Source: Bacteroidales bacterium UBA1064 (GTDB lineage Bacteria > Bacteroidota > Bacteroidia > Bacteroidales > Tenuifilaceae). Taken from it: a DNA stretch of 13,544 nucleotides. Positions 1-7,632 of this stretch are shown one piece after another. The stretch lies in NCBI GenBank assembly GCA_002316235.1, contig DCDD01000124.1, positions 1-13,544 of the forward strand, read 5' to 3'. Position 1 is the stretch's first letter. Each line of letters begins with the position of its first letter. Position numbers and translations under genes: made by a program. The notes under the pieces are model-generated. The model saw nothing but the letters and a program-made list of their open reading frames with translations. It did not search any database and was not told the DNA's origin.

Positions 1-468
1 TCGCTATCGCAGATTTCAGAAACCCTTTGCATTCTGCTGATACCGTTTTTCCTTAGCCGGTTTGGTATTAAAAAGGTTATGCTGATATCAATGTTTGCAT
101 GGGTACTTCGTTTTGGTCTGCTGGGGTTGGGGAACCCAGGTTCAGGAGTTTGGATGCTGATTCTTTCCATGATTGTGTATGGCGTTGCATTCGACTTTTT
201 CAACATTTCGGGGTCACTTTTTGTGGAAAATGAGACCGATGCGAAAATCCGTTCCAGCGCGCAGGGGGTTTTTATGATTATGACCAATGGTTTTGGAGCA
301 TTTATAGGCTCATATATTGCAGGGCTGGTTGTTGATGCAACAGGCTGGCCTGATGCCTGGTTTGTATTTTCGGCCTACTCGTTGGTAGTGGCAATTGTGT
401 TTGCGTTTGTTTTTAAGTACAAACACAACCCAAAGAATTCGTCCACCGTAAGTAAGGCTGCACAATAG
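1..468 (+). CDS. nupG: Nucleoside:H+ symporter, NupG/XapB family (3' part only)
   Basis: This is the C-terminal 155 codons of a major-facilitator nucleoside permease. The reading frame is open from the first base of the window, so the gene begins outside it and the internal Met at base 79 is not its start. The family imports nucleosides with protons across the inner membrane. The visible part carries a cytoplasmic RFGIKK loop, the family-typical FDFFNISGSLFVE segment, a SSAQGVFMIMTNGFG helix and an ending in FKYKHNP, all closely resembling my memory of the end of E. coli NupG (FFNISGS, SAQGMF, MTNGFG, FKYKH). About four hydrophobic helices can be made out. It converges on the DUF151 gene and is followed by a strong hairpin. 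Family assignment is firm; the exact nucleoside range is not visible. Confidence 0.9.
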   Translation, partial: SLSQISETLCILLIPFFLSRFGIKKVMLISMFAWVLRFGLLGLGNPGSGVWMLILSMIVYGVAFDFFNISGSLFVENETDAKIRSSAQGVFMIMTNGFGAFIGSYIAGLVVDATGWPDAWFVFSAYSLVVAIVFAFVFKYKHNPKNSSTVSKAAQ

Positions 469-481
469 AGAAGTATTTTGC

Positions 482-514
482 CAGAAGCCCCATCCTGTCA
501 GGATGGGGCTTCTG
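482..514. terminator. Perfect 15-bp hairpin between convergent genes, likely bidirectional terminator
   Basis: Bases 482-496 pair perfectly with 500-514, leaving a 3-base loop at 497-499. The stem is GC-rich (AAGCCCCATCC core). It lies 13 bases after the nupG stop codon and 36 bases beyond the end of the minus-strand DUF151 gene. There is no clean T-tract immediately after it on either strand, so termination could depend on the stem alone or on a factor. Confidence 0.7.
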
Positions 515-550
515 CTTGATGCCCATAGGTAATATTTGACTTTATTTTTT

Positions 551-1150
551 TCAGGAGCGGTTCTTTAGCTCGTCGCGAATTTTTGAAGCCTTTTCGTAGT
601 CCTCGTTCCGAACGGCTTCGTCGAGCATAGTCTTTAGTTCCGAAACAGATAGCTTGGCGAGTTGCTCCATGAAGCTGTCAACGGGGGCATTTCCCTTTTC
701 TCCCTCATCCTCCTTAGCGGCATCCTCGTCAATATTCTCAATTTCGAGGGTAAGCCCGGCTTTTTCAATTATTTCCTCGGTGGTGTAGATGGGGCAATCA
801 AACCTTAGTGCCAACGCTACAGCATCGGAGGTTCTGGAATCAACAAATATCTCCTTATCGCCATTGGTGCAGTGTAGTTTTGAAAAAAACACACCCTCCT
901 CCAGCTTGTAGATGTTGACATCCAGAATTTCTATATGGTAAGCTTTAGCAAAATTCATGAATAAGTCGTGGGTCAACGGGCGTGGTGGGGTTAACCCCTC
1001 GAGTTGAATTGCAATGGCTTGCGCCTCGTAGCCACCAATTATTATCGGAATTCTCCTGTTCCCGTCTTCTTCGCTCAAGACTAAGGCGTAGGCACCAGAC
1101 TGAGTTTGACTGTATGAAATACCTAAAACGGTTAACTTTACCTTACCCAT
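551..1150 (-). CDS. Bifunctional nuclease family protein (DUF151) with C-terminal UVR domain
   Basis: A 199-residue cytoplasmic protein. Residues 1-135 form the DUF151/bifunctional nuclease domain, with the family landmarks IPIIIGGYEAQAIA (34-47), RPLTHDL (57-63) and SRTSDAVALALR (105-116). A charged, acidic linker (about 138-158) leads to a UVR motif (about 170-197, LDEAVRNEDYEKASKIRDEL), the helical hairpin that in UvrB and UvrC mediates protein contact. Plant members of the DUF151 family were reported to have RNase and DNase activity; the physiological role in bacteria is uncertain. The DUF151 plus UVR arrangement is common in Bacteroidota and neighbours. The ATG start gives the usual MGKVKLTVLGIS N-terminus. 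It is the last gene of the minus-strand run before the convergent nupG; smpB ends 137 bases upstream. Confidence 0.88.
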   Translation of the reverse strand: MGKVKLTVLGISYSQTQSGAYALVLSEEDGNRRIPIIIGGYEAQAIAIQLEGLTPPRPLTHDLFMNFAKAYHIEILDVNIYKLEEGVFFSKLHCTNGDKEIFVDSRTSDAVALALRFDCPIYTTEEIIEKAGLTLEIENIDEDAAKEDEGEKGNAPVDSFMEQLAKLSVSELKTMLDEAVRNEDYEKASKIRDELKNRS

Positions 1151-1185
1151 TTGCTTTGCTGGTTATCCTTTTTTATTGCACTTTA

Positions 1186-1193
1186 CAAACCTA
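1186..1193 (-). promoter_or_regulatory. Candidate -7 box upstream of the DUF151 gene
   Basis: Read on the minus strand this is TAGGTTTG, an exact match to the Bacteroidota -7 consensus TAnnTTTG, 35 bases before the ATG at 1150. No TTTG element sits at the proper distance upstream (about 18-22 bases); the nearest is only 12 bases away, so the promoter is a weak call. The gap also holds the AT-rich short palindrome TTCAAAATTTGAA. Confidence 0.35.
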
Positions 1194-1287
1194 ATGGAAT
1201 TTTTTCAAAATTTGAATTTTATGCGCTGGTAATTAGCTTGAGAATGAAAATCCTTTAGAAGAAACAGGGTAAGAAAAAAGATGATGG

Positions 1288-1737
1288 CTACCTTTTACGG
1301 GCACGATCGAGCTCACGACGAACGTCCTTTTCCCTCAGGTCGTCCCGCTTGTCGTGCAGCTGCTTTCCCCGTGCCAAAGCAATATCAACCTTGGCCAAAC
1401 CCCGTTCGTTGATAAAAAGTTTCAGGGCTATAATGGTGAGTCCTTTCTCCTGTGACCGCCGTTTCAGCTTAGTGAGCTCCTTTCTGGTCAACAGCAGCTT
1501 TCTATCCTGTTTGGGGTCGTGGTTGTTGTAGGTACCCCAGGCATACTCCGCTATATGAAGCCCCTTAACCCATAGTTCATCACCAATGAAAAAGCAGTAC
1601 GAATCCACAAAGCTGGCCCTGCCCATTCGGATGGATTTAATTTCCGTTCCTTTAAGCACAATTCCGGCGGTGAACTTTTCGACAATCTCGAACTGAAAGG
1701 TTGCCTTCTTGTTTTTAACAACAATTTCGTTACTCAT
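1288..1737 (-). CDS. smpB: SsrA-binding protein SmpB
   Basis: A 149-residue protein that binds tmRNA (SsrA) and delivers it to ribosomes stalled on mRNAs lacking a stop codon, so that the stalled peptide is tagged and the ribosome released. It shows the family motifs: N-terminal KNKKATFQF, the GTEIKS strand (about 31-36), ASFVDSY (about 41-47), LLLTRKEL (about 81-88) and ALARGKQLHDKR (about 120-131), followed by a basic tail ending RRELDRARKR, the part that enters the mRNA channel in trans-translation. Length is normal for the family. It starts 12 bases after the stop codon of the 77-residue membrane-protein gene and is probably co-transcribed with it. The tmRNA gene itself is not in this window. 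Confidence 0.97.
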   Translation of the reverse strand: MSNEIVVKNKKATFQFEIVEKFTAGIVLKGTEIKSIRMGRASFVDSYCFFIGDELWVKGLHIAEYAWGTYNNHDPKQDRKLLLTRKELTKLKRRSQEKGLTIIALKLFINERGLAKVDIALARGKQLHDKRDDLREKDVRRELDRARKR

Positions 1738-1749
1738 GGGAGTATGTGG

Positions 1750-1983
1750 CTACTGCTTCCTTTTTCTGTAAAACTTTATCCAGCTGTAAACATAAACCGC
1801 CACAATTAGCAATGCCAACACCAGCATTACAATGTTGGTTCGTTTAAGCGGAATTATCCTGAACATGTCTGTTGCAACAGCAATAACAAATATGAATGTA
1901 ACGGCAATTACAATTCCCATCCAGATTAGCCTGTTTAGCTCTTCATGCCTGCTTTGCCGGTTATTCCTTCGTAGCGCTGCCAT
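1750..1983 (-). CDS. Small two-helix membrane protein, function unknown
   Basis: A 77-residue protein that I cannot assign to a named family. A basic, hydrophilic N-terminus (LRRNNRQSRHEELNR) precedes a hydrophobic helix at about residues 19-40, a short turn (RIIPLKRTN), a second hydrophobic helix at about 50-68, and a basic C-terminus (KFYRKRKQ). The positive-inside rule puts both ends in the cytoplasm. It is the first gene of a two-gene unit with smpB (12-base gap) and is transcribed divergently from miaA, with a well-placed promoter upstream. The tight spacing suggests co-expression with smpB, but a shared function is not implied by the sequence. Confidence 0.75.
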   Translation of the reverse strand: MAALRRNNRQSRHEELNRLIWMGIVIAVTFIFVIAVATDMFRIIPLKRTNIVMLVLALLIVAVYVYSWIKFYRKRKQ

Positions 1984-2051
1984 GGTGCTGGTTATTTAAA
2001 GGTGGATAAAATTACAAATTGGGATAGGATGGTGACTTGGCTGTTAGAATG

Positions 2052-2080
2052 TTTGTAGGGCGCAAAAATAGCTAAATTTA
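2052..2080 (+). promoter_or_regulatory. Candidate miaA promoter
   Basis: TTTG (2052-2055) is followed after 17 bases by TAAATTTA (2073-2080), seven of eight positions of TAnnTTTG counting the free ones. The transcript would start near 2087, about 15 bases before the miaA ATG. Both spacing and the last base are off consensus, so this is less certain than its minus-strand partner. Confidence 0.4.
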
Positions 2081-2096
2081 CGCTTTATCACCCAAA
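2063..2096 (-). promoter_or_regulatory. Promoter for the 77-residue membrane protein-smpB operon
   Basis: On the minus strand TTTG (2093-2096) is followed after 22 bases by TATTTTTG (2063-2070), an exact match to the Bacteroidota -7 consensus TAnnTTTG. The predicted transcript starts near 2056, about 70 bases before the ATG at 1983. The spacing is slightly longer than the usual 18-21. The element overlaps the opposite-strand miaA promoter. Confidence 0.55.
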
Positions 2097-2102
2097 AGAT
2101 AA

Positions 2103-3032
2103 ATGGACAATTGCCCGTACGATATTATTGCGATTGTAGGCCCAACTGCTAGTGGTAAAACCCTGCTTGCAGCTAATCTGGCATCGCGGGTAAATGGAGA
2201 AATTATTAGCGCCGACTCCCGACAGGTTTACCGCGGCATGAACCTTGGAACCGGTAAAGACTATGAGGACTACGTGGTAAATGGCAAAACGATACCCTAC
2301 CATCTGGTTGACCTGGTTGATGCCGGCTATCACTACAATGTTTATGAGTACCAGTCCGATTTTCTGAAGGTATTCCGTAGCCTGAAAGCGCGCAAGGTTT
2401 TGCCTATACTTTGTGGAGGAAGCGGGCTTTACATAGAGGCTGTGTTAAGGGGTTACCGGCTTTTGCCAGTTCCCCAGAACGCAACCCTCCGTGGGGAGCT
2501 TGAGGCTAAGTCGAACGACGAGCTGGCTAAAATTCTTGCATCCTACAAAACTCTTCACAACACCACCGATCTCGACACCCGTAAGCGAACTATCAGGGCT
2601 ATCGAAATTGAGGAGTACTACCTGAACGCTCCAACCGAAATTGAACCATTCCCTCAGCTTAAAAGTGCCATATTCGGCGTAAGGTACAACCGGGCTACCG
2701 AAATGGAGCGAATCCATCAGCGGCTGCTACAACGGCTCGGGAACGGTATGGTAGATGAGGTGGGGGGGTTGATGGAGTCGGGGCTAAGTTTTGACGATAT
2801 GGCTTACTACGGCTTGGAGTACCGCTACATCGCCGAGCACATCATGGGCAAGTTAACCTACGACGAAATGGTTAGCCGCTTGAACATCGCTATTAGGCAA
2901 TTTGCCAAGCGGCAAATGACCTGGTTTCGTGGCATGGAACGCCGTGGGCTAAGCATTACCTGGATTAATGGCGAACTCCCTTTGGAAGATAAGCTGAACA
3001 AGATAATGGAGGCCATTCAAAATGGTTTCTAG
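2103..3032 (+). CDS. miaA: tRNA dimethylallyltransferase MiaA
   Basis: A 309-residue enzyme that transfers a dimethylallyl group from DMAPP to N6 of adenine 37 in tRNAs reading codons that start with U, improving codon-anticodon pairing. Visible landmarks: P-loop GPTASGKT (13-20); SADSRQVYRGM (36-46) with the conserved Asp38 and Ser39; GGSGLYIEA (105-113), where most members have GGTGLY; an insert domain (about 120-190) that grips the tRNA; and the C-terminal KRQMTWFRG (269-277) conserved across the family. Length is typical. It is a single-gene unit on the plus strand, divergent from the smpB operon and convergent with the lipoprotein gene beginning at 4163. A hairpin directly follows its stop codon. 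Confidence 0.97.
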   Translation: MDNCPYDIIAIVGPTASGKTLLAANLASRVNGEIISADSRQVYRGMNLGTGKDYEDYVVNGKTIPYHLVDLVDAGYHYNVYEYQSDFLKVFRSLKARKVLPILCGGSGLYIEAVLRGYRLLPVPQNATLRGELEAKSNDELAKILASYKTLHNTTDLDTRKRTIRAIEIEEYYLNAPTEIEPFPQLKSAIFGVRYNRATEMERIHQRLLQRLGNGMVDEVGGLMESGLSFDDMAYYGLEYRYIAEHIMGKLTYDEMVSRLNIAIRQFAKRQMTWFRGMERRGLSITWINGELPLEDKLNKIMEAIQNGF

Positions 3033-3076
3033 CTGTTTGAATGATGCTTTTCCCGATAAAACGGCATTCCAAACAG
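3033..3076. terminator. Long imperfect hairpin between convergent miaA and lipoprotein gene
   Basis: CTGTTTG (3033-3039), starting right after the miaA stop codon, pairs with CAAACAG (3070-3076). One bulged base inward, AATG pairs with CATT, and TTTT/AAAA can pair around the loop. A second small stem (3077-3081 with 3094-3098) follows. It fills most of the 66-base gap and is placed to end transcription from both sides, but there is no distinct T-tract. Confidence 0.45.
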
Positions 3077-3098
3077 GAGGGGCAACACAGCAACCCTC

Positions 3099-4163
3099 TC
3101 ACTCCCGGAACAGGTAAATCTCCGACAGGTTTCTTACCGAGAAATCGGCGTAAAAAGCTGACGGGTGGTAAAGACGGTAGTAACCACTTTTCTTCGGATT
3201 TTCGGGTATGGCCAGAATCGGTTCAACCTGATCAACCCGGTTGAACAGCTCGCTTACGCTAAATATGTTTCTAAAACCATCTTTTCCCACCACGCAGGCT
3301 ATGCCTGTCCGCATCCATTTTGCCCCGTCTTTGGCGAGGAAATTTTCAACCAAGGGTCGAAGCAGCGGTCCCTCAAAGGTTGGCGTACCGTGGTAGCCCA
3401 TGCCCATACCGTAAAACACTGAGTGGTAGCGGGCATGAGGTGCAACTGCGTTCAGGGTGTCTATAACTCCCATCAGGGAGTCGTCAACCACCAAGTTAAC
3501 CGTTGGGCTAAATGGATCTTTCAGCTCCCTGTTGATTTCATAGTACTTCCTGTCGAATGACTTCACAATTATTCTTGAAGGATTTTTCAACTCGCGGTAA
3601 GCAAACAAGTCGTTGGCTGCCACTACCTTCCAAACACTGTCCTTAGGGTAGTTGACTTTAACCTTGTAGGGTTCAACGTCGGCCTGTTCGGTGGCAATTA
3701 GCACCTGGTGCATGTTGTGACCAAGGAAAATTTCAGCCCATGAGAATACCACCCTGTCGCCCGAATTGTTTTCAATAATGATGTAAACATCGGTTGCCGG
3801 AACAAATTCCTTGGCGTTTTTTTTCTCCAGGACAAACGGGTTAAGCAGATCGAAAAGGGAGTAGCCCCGGTAGCGGTATGCGCCGGTAAACGCTACTTGT
3901 CCTGAATCGTTCAGCACTGCCTGCTTGTAAACCACCTCTCGCTTGAAGTAGTGTTTAAGGTTGATTTCCCCGGGTTTACGAACCTCGCCCTCTACCCGTA
4001 AGTCGCAGGTTTTTAGCTTGGTTTCGGTTGTCCGGTGGTAGAAGCTGTTTCCGTTCGAGTCGTAATCCTTGGTTGCTCCCGATATGCCATCGGGATGGTT
4101 TCCGCACGATGGCAGTAGTGATGCCATGAACAACGCACTTGCAGCAAGTATAATTCTCTTCAT
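3099..4163 (-). CDS. Lipoprotein with two tandem, apparently degenerate sulfite-oxidase/molybdopterin-binding-like domains
   Basis: A 354-residue lipoprotein: hydrophobic signal followed by lipobox LLPSC with Cys20. The residues after it (GNHPDG) lack the acidic cluster used for surface export, so I expect it to face the periplasm. The body reads as two related modules. Module 1 (about 53-203) has the VEGEVRKPGEI opening typical of the SUOX fold, then YRGYSLFDLL (98-107) and GDRVVFSWAEIF (135-146). Module 2 (about 248-353) repeats the pattern: FEGPLLRPLV (263-272), KDGFRNIFSVSELF (294-307), then a YYRLYHP/VRNLSEIY ending. I see no cysteine in the sequence setting that ligates molybdenum in sulfite oxidase, so it is probably not a Moco enzyme. 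It lies 54 bases after the TonB receptor gene and is probably the last gene of that operon. The fold assignment is from pattern memory only. Confidence 0.6.
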   Translation of the reverse strand: MKRIILAASALFMASLLPSCGNHPDGISGATKDYDSNGNSFYHRTTETKLKTCDLRVEGEVRKPGEINLKHYFKREVVYKQAVLNDSGQVAFTGAYRYRGYSLFDLLNPFVLEKKNAKEFVPATDVYIIIENNSGDRVVFSWAEIFLGHNMHQVLIATEQADVEPYKVKVNYPKDSVWKVVAANDLFAYRELKNPSRIIVKSFDRKYYEINRELKDPFSPTVNLVVDDSLMGVIDTLNAVAPHARYHSVFYGMGMGYHGTPTFEGPLLRPLVENFLAKDGAKWMRTGIACVVGKDGFRNIFSVSELFNRVDQVEPILAIPENPKKSGYYRLYHPSAFYADFSVRNLSEIYLFRE

Positions 4164-4217
4164 CAGTTTATCAGGTTAGATAAAATACAATTATGGTTAT
4201 CCCAAATAGGTATAAAA

Positions 4218-6599
4218 CTATAGGTTTGCCTTTACCTCCAGCATCATGAAACGTCCCGGGCCAACCGACATGCTACTTTCGTAAATTTTTTTATCCAGAA
4301 TATTCTGAATGTTAAGTGAGATGTTCACATGGCCGAAAAATTCACGGGAGATCTTCAGGTCGAGGGTAAAGGCTGCCGGAAGCTGGTTGCTCAGAACTAT
4401 ATCATCATAAGCGTTTTGGTCGTTGATGTACATTCTGCCGGTGTAGTTGGCGGTAACTCCTGCATTTACAATATGCGAACGCAGGAATGCTCCGGCGTTG
4501 AACGAGTGTTTTGGCACATCGGTAAGATACTTTCCGGTAAGGTCAAAGTCGTTGGCTGCGATAGGCTTATATCCTGTAATTTTGGATAAGGCGTAGGCAT
4601 AGCCTCCCGACAGGGTGAGGAACCTCCAGGGAGTAGCCGAAAATTCTGCCTCCATGCCGTATATTTCCACATCCGAAATGTTGGAGGGTATCATTATTGG
4701 TCGAGGTCCAAACCCCATGTCAATGCTGTCGCCGGTGGAAACGTAGTATAGGAAATCTTTGCCAGTGGAATAGTAGGCGCTTGCGGCTAAGCGTAAGCGA
4801 TCAAATGGTTTATAATCGCCCCCCACTTCGAAGTTGTCGAGGTATTCGGGTTTAAGGTTGGGGTTTGCTACCTTAAAACCACCCTTAACGCGTCCCGAGC
4901 GGCATAGATCGTCAAGGACGGAAGGTCTGAAACCCCTGCTGTAGCTGGCGTATATTCTGTAGTTGCCGTTAGGTTTGAATTGGGCAGAAATTCGTGGACT
5001 TAATGCCCCCCAGCTTTCTGAACCGTTCTGGGAAAACTGGTACTGGCTCATGAAAGCTGTTTCGGCTGAAGGTGAAAGAATCTGGAATTGGCCGTCGAAG
5101 AATCGTGCGTAGTCGTACCTCAAACCGGCAGTTACATTCACGGTGCTGTCGAAAAGAGCCACTACATCTTGCAGGTAGAAACCGTAAAAGTTCATCTTGC
5201 CGTTGTTGTCAACCCGATCGGTTGAGGTGTAGTAAACATCGGAGGCATCAACGCTGCCCATTCTCAGGTCAACTCCACCGGTAAACGTATGCCTTCCTGC
5301 TCTGTAGTTTGCGCTGGTGAGCAATCCATAATCGCGACGAACGGAAAGCACATCGTACCAAGTGTAGTCATCTTTCATCCATTCGCTTACGCGCTTGTAG
5401 TCCTCATTCAGAAAGAATGCCGAAACGTTCCACACAACGGCTCCGGCAACTCCCTTTACGTTTGCCCGAAGCTGGTAGGTGTCGTACTCACGTGTGTTGC
5501 CCTGCGGCTGGTAAACCTTTTCGCCAGTTGTGCGAACATCGTCAAACAGCGTAAAATCTACATCGGCCTGCAGCTTCTGCCCATTATCATACCCGGTTCT
5601 CAGATGCAGCACCTTTTCCTCAAAGGTGGATTTCACAATGTATGGGTTTGTGAGCCTGTCGGCTATTGACTGGGTAATGTAGCCGTCGCTGTTGCGGAAT
5701 AACCCATCGGCCGCCCAGTAGAATCCGTTGTTCAGCTTGCCTGCCAGTTTAGCGTTCACCCCTTTGGTGTTGTAGGTGCCATAGCTGCCCGCAACGCTAC
5801 CCTCCAATGGACGGGTAGGTTTTTGGGTAACAACATTAATAATTCCACCCATGGCATTCCCACCGTAAAGGGCGGAACCTGGCCCTTTAACCACCTCTAT
5901 GCGCTCGATTTCTCTTGTTGATATCAGGTTCCAGTTCACAGAGCCACCATCGGCCTTATTCATTGGGATTCCATCGAGCAGCACAAGGGTTCGTCCCTGC
6001 TCCTTAGAGCTTACGCCCCTCATCGAAACGGATGAGCGGTAGGAGAAAAGTCCGAATGAGCGTGCTGTATGCACCCCAGGAATAAGCGTCAGCAACTCGT
6101 CAACGCTCTGGTAGGAGGCAAGCGATATTTTCTCGGGGGTTATCATCTCAATACGGCCAGGAATATCTGCTATTCGGCTTTCGGTTCGGGTAGCCGAAAC
6201 GGTTACCTCGTTGAGAAATATCAAATCTTCCTCAAGAAAAAAGTTGAGGGTGATTGATTCGTTTACAATCTTGGCAGGTTGTTGTTCTGACTTATACCCT
6301 ACCAGTGAGGCAGTAACTATGTGGGTTCCGGGTTTTAGGTTTTTCAATACATAAAAACCTTGCGAGTTAGTGGTGGCAACCTGTTGTCCAACCGACACAT
6401 GAACCCCTGCAAGGGGATCGCCGGTTGCCTTATCCTTAATGGTTCCCGTGATGGAGTTTTGGGCATGGGTGATGATGGGGAAGAACAGCATCAATGCCGA
6501 AGCTAAAGCTACTATTTTAGCGGCCTTAGTTAGTTGAAATTGCCAGCCCTTTGAACAGCTGTATTTATCCCAAACAGTAGTAGTGCTATCGTGTTTCAT
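4218..6599 (-). CDS. TonB-dependent outer-membrane receptor
   Basis: A 793-residue receptor that should import a ligand across the outer membrane using TonB/ExbBD energy. The ATG at 6599 is preferred to the GTG one codon upstream. An unusually long hydrophilic N-terminus (about 23 residues) precedes the signal helix; cleavage is expected after THA46. Then come a carboxypeptidase-regulatory-like domain (about 49-124), a TonB-box-like NEVTVSAT (130-137), a plug (about 143-258) with VSMRGVSS, RTLVLLDGIPM, IERIEVVKGPGSALYG and GGIINVVT, and a 22-stranded-type barrel to the end. The barrel holds FRPS (557-560) and NPNL (579-582), resembling the FRAP/NPNL boxes of heme receptors, but with no histidine between them and a Cys at 566. 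It ends EVKANL, without the usual terminal aromatic residue. It is third in a cluster after two surface lipoproteins; the 130-base gap upstream shows no clear promoter. Ligand unknown. Confidence 0.9.
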   Translation of the reverse strand: MKHDSTTTVWDKYSCSKGWQFQLTKAAKIVALASALMLFFPIITHAQNSITGTIKDKATGDPLAGVHVSVGQQVATTNSQGFYVLKNLKPGTHIVTASLVGYKSEQQPAKIVNESITLNFFLEEDLIFLNEVTVSATRTESRIADIPGRIEMITPEKISLASYQSVDELLTLIPGVHTARSFGLFSYRSSVSMRGVSSKEQGRTLVLLDGIPMNKADGGSVNWNLISTREIERIEVVKGPGSALYGGNAMGGIINVVTQKPTRPLEGSVAGSYGTYNTKGVNAKLAGKLNNGFYWAADGLFRNSDGYITQSIADRLTNPYIVKSTFEEKVLHLRTGYDNGQKLQADVDFTLFDDVRTTGEKVYQPQGNTREYDTYQLRANVKGVAGAVVWNVSAFFLNEDYKRVSEWMKDDYTWYDVLSVRRDYGLLTSANYRAGRHTFTGGVDLRMGSVDASDVYYTSTDRVDNNGKMNFYGFYLQDVVALFDSTVNVTAGLRYDYARFFDGQFQILSPSAETAFMSQYQFSQNGSESWGALSPRISAQFKPNGNYRIYASYSRGFRPSVLDDLCRSGRVKGGFKVANPNLKPEYLDNFEVGGDYKPFDRLRLAASAYYSTGKDFLYYVSTGDSIDMGFGPRPIMIPSNISDVEIYGMEAEFSATPWRFLTLSGGYAYALSKITGYKPIAANDFDLTGKYLTDVPKHSFNAGAFLRSHIVNAGVTANYTGRMYINDQNAYDDIVLSNQLPAAFTLDLKISREFFGHVNISLNIQNILDKKIYESSMSVGPGRFMMLEVKANL

Positions 6600-6732
6600 C
6601 ACTAATTTTTCCTGTGTTATAATTTCACCTTTGTTGATTTTTACTTCTATTTCTATGCTTTCCTATGGAAATAATTTTACCTTCCCTTTTTTATACAGGT
6701 GATGCCGTTTAATTAGCAGCAACCATTCTCAA

Positions 6733-7626
6733 CTACTCCTGAATTTTAATTTCCAGCTCCATGTATCCTTCTGCAACCTGATCGGCATGTATAATCCTAA
6801 TAAGACCGTACTTGCCCAGCTGGGTTTTGAAAGGGACAATTTTACCGGTGAAGCAGAACTTGCAATTTCCGCTTGAACTTTGAGGTTTAAATGAAGCCAC
6901 CAGCAGGCTGTCGTTGGTAGCGGCATTAAATTCATCAAGGCTAACCAGGTTGTTATCCACTGCGTTGTAGTCGTAGAGTGTTGAGTTTCGTGTTGTCCAG
7001 CTGCCCACAATGGGGTAGTAGCTTGGTGCGGTTGTGTACTGCGGGCAGTTAAGGGTTGGCGACCAGATGCCGCTGGTTTGGTAAACAAATGCCAGCAAAT
7101 CAATGGAAGCCTCGTTGCCGGCAACCTCTTCATTGCTGTAGGTGGTGCCAGTGCTTAGGCAGAGAAAGTGTGGGTACTCCGTGTTGTTCTGCATTCCAAT
7201 TTTCACGGAGGGGAAATGCCTTATTGGTCCGTATGCTACACCTTCACCTAAAAGCACGGTTCGGGTAATTACAACACTGTCACGCTTGGAATTCATGGCC
7301 ATAAATCGCCACACCTCCTCCGAAGCATCAGATTTAACGGCATTAACCACGTAAGGGTAGTCTTCGTTTTTTACGAATAACCCCTTATCTACCTCAGTAA
7401 TAACGTTGCCTCCGGCTACCCGTTGAATTCTGATATTTGTAAGTGGCTCACTTCCTCCATTTGCAGTGATTCCGAACGTTAGCTTACCGCCTAGAGGAAC
7501 TGCTTCACCATCCTGCGTGTAGCTCCCGGTTTGAAAAGTAATTGATGGAGGGGTATCCACCGACTCTTTTTCACTGCAAGCTGCTAGCAGGAAAATTGCT
7601 ATTAGGCAAATAGTTAGCTTTCGCAT
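6733..7626 (-). CDS. Surface lipoprotein with Ig-like N-terminal domain and C-terminal domain shared with the upstream lipoprotein
   Basis: A 297-residue lipoprotein of unknown function. A Met 30 codons further upstream (7716) would overlap the previous gene and bury the signal peptide; the ATG at 7626 gives a standard signal MRKLTICLIAIFLLAAC with lipidated Cys17 followed by SEKESVDTP. Residues about 27-125 resemble the Ig-like domain common in Bacteroidota lipoproteins (SYTQDGEAVPLGG, FGITA, EVWRFMAMNSKRDSV). Residues about 142-297 align with residues 105-256 of the neighbouring lipoprotein: MQNNTEYPHFL, SWTTRNSTLYD, PFKTQLGKYGLIRII. The mature chain has four cysteines (156, 194, 255, 258), the last two as NCKFC; the upstream protein has only one, Cys142. 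It sits between that lipoprotein and the TonB receptor, which suggests a ligand-capturing role. A HmuY-like fold is possible but unproven. Confidence 0.8.
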   Translation of the reverse strand: MRKLTICLIAIFLLAACSEKESVDTPPSITFQTGSYTQDGEAVPLGGKLTFGITANGGSEPLTNIRIQRVAGGNVITEVDKGLFVKNEDYPYVVNAVKSDASEEVWRFMAMNSKRDSVVITRTVLLGEGVAYGPIRHFPSVKIGMQNNTEYPHFLCLSTGTTYSNEEVAGNEASIDLLAFVYQTSGIWSPTLNCPQYTTAPSYYPIVGSWTTRNSTLYDYNAVDNNLVSLDEFNAATNDSLLVASFKPQSSSGNCKFCFTGKIVPFKTQLGKYGLIRIIHADQVAEGYMELEIKIQE

Positions 7627-7632
7627 AGTTTT

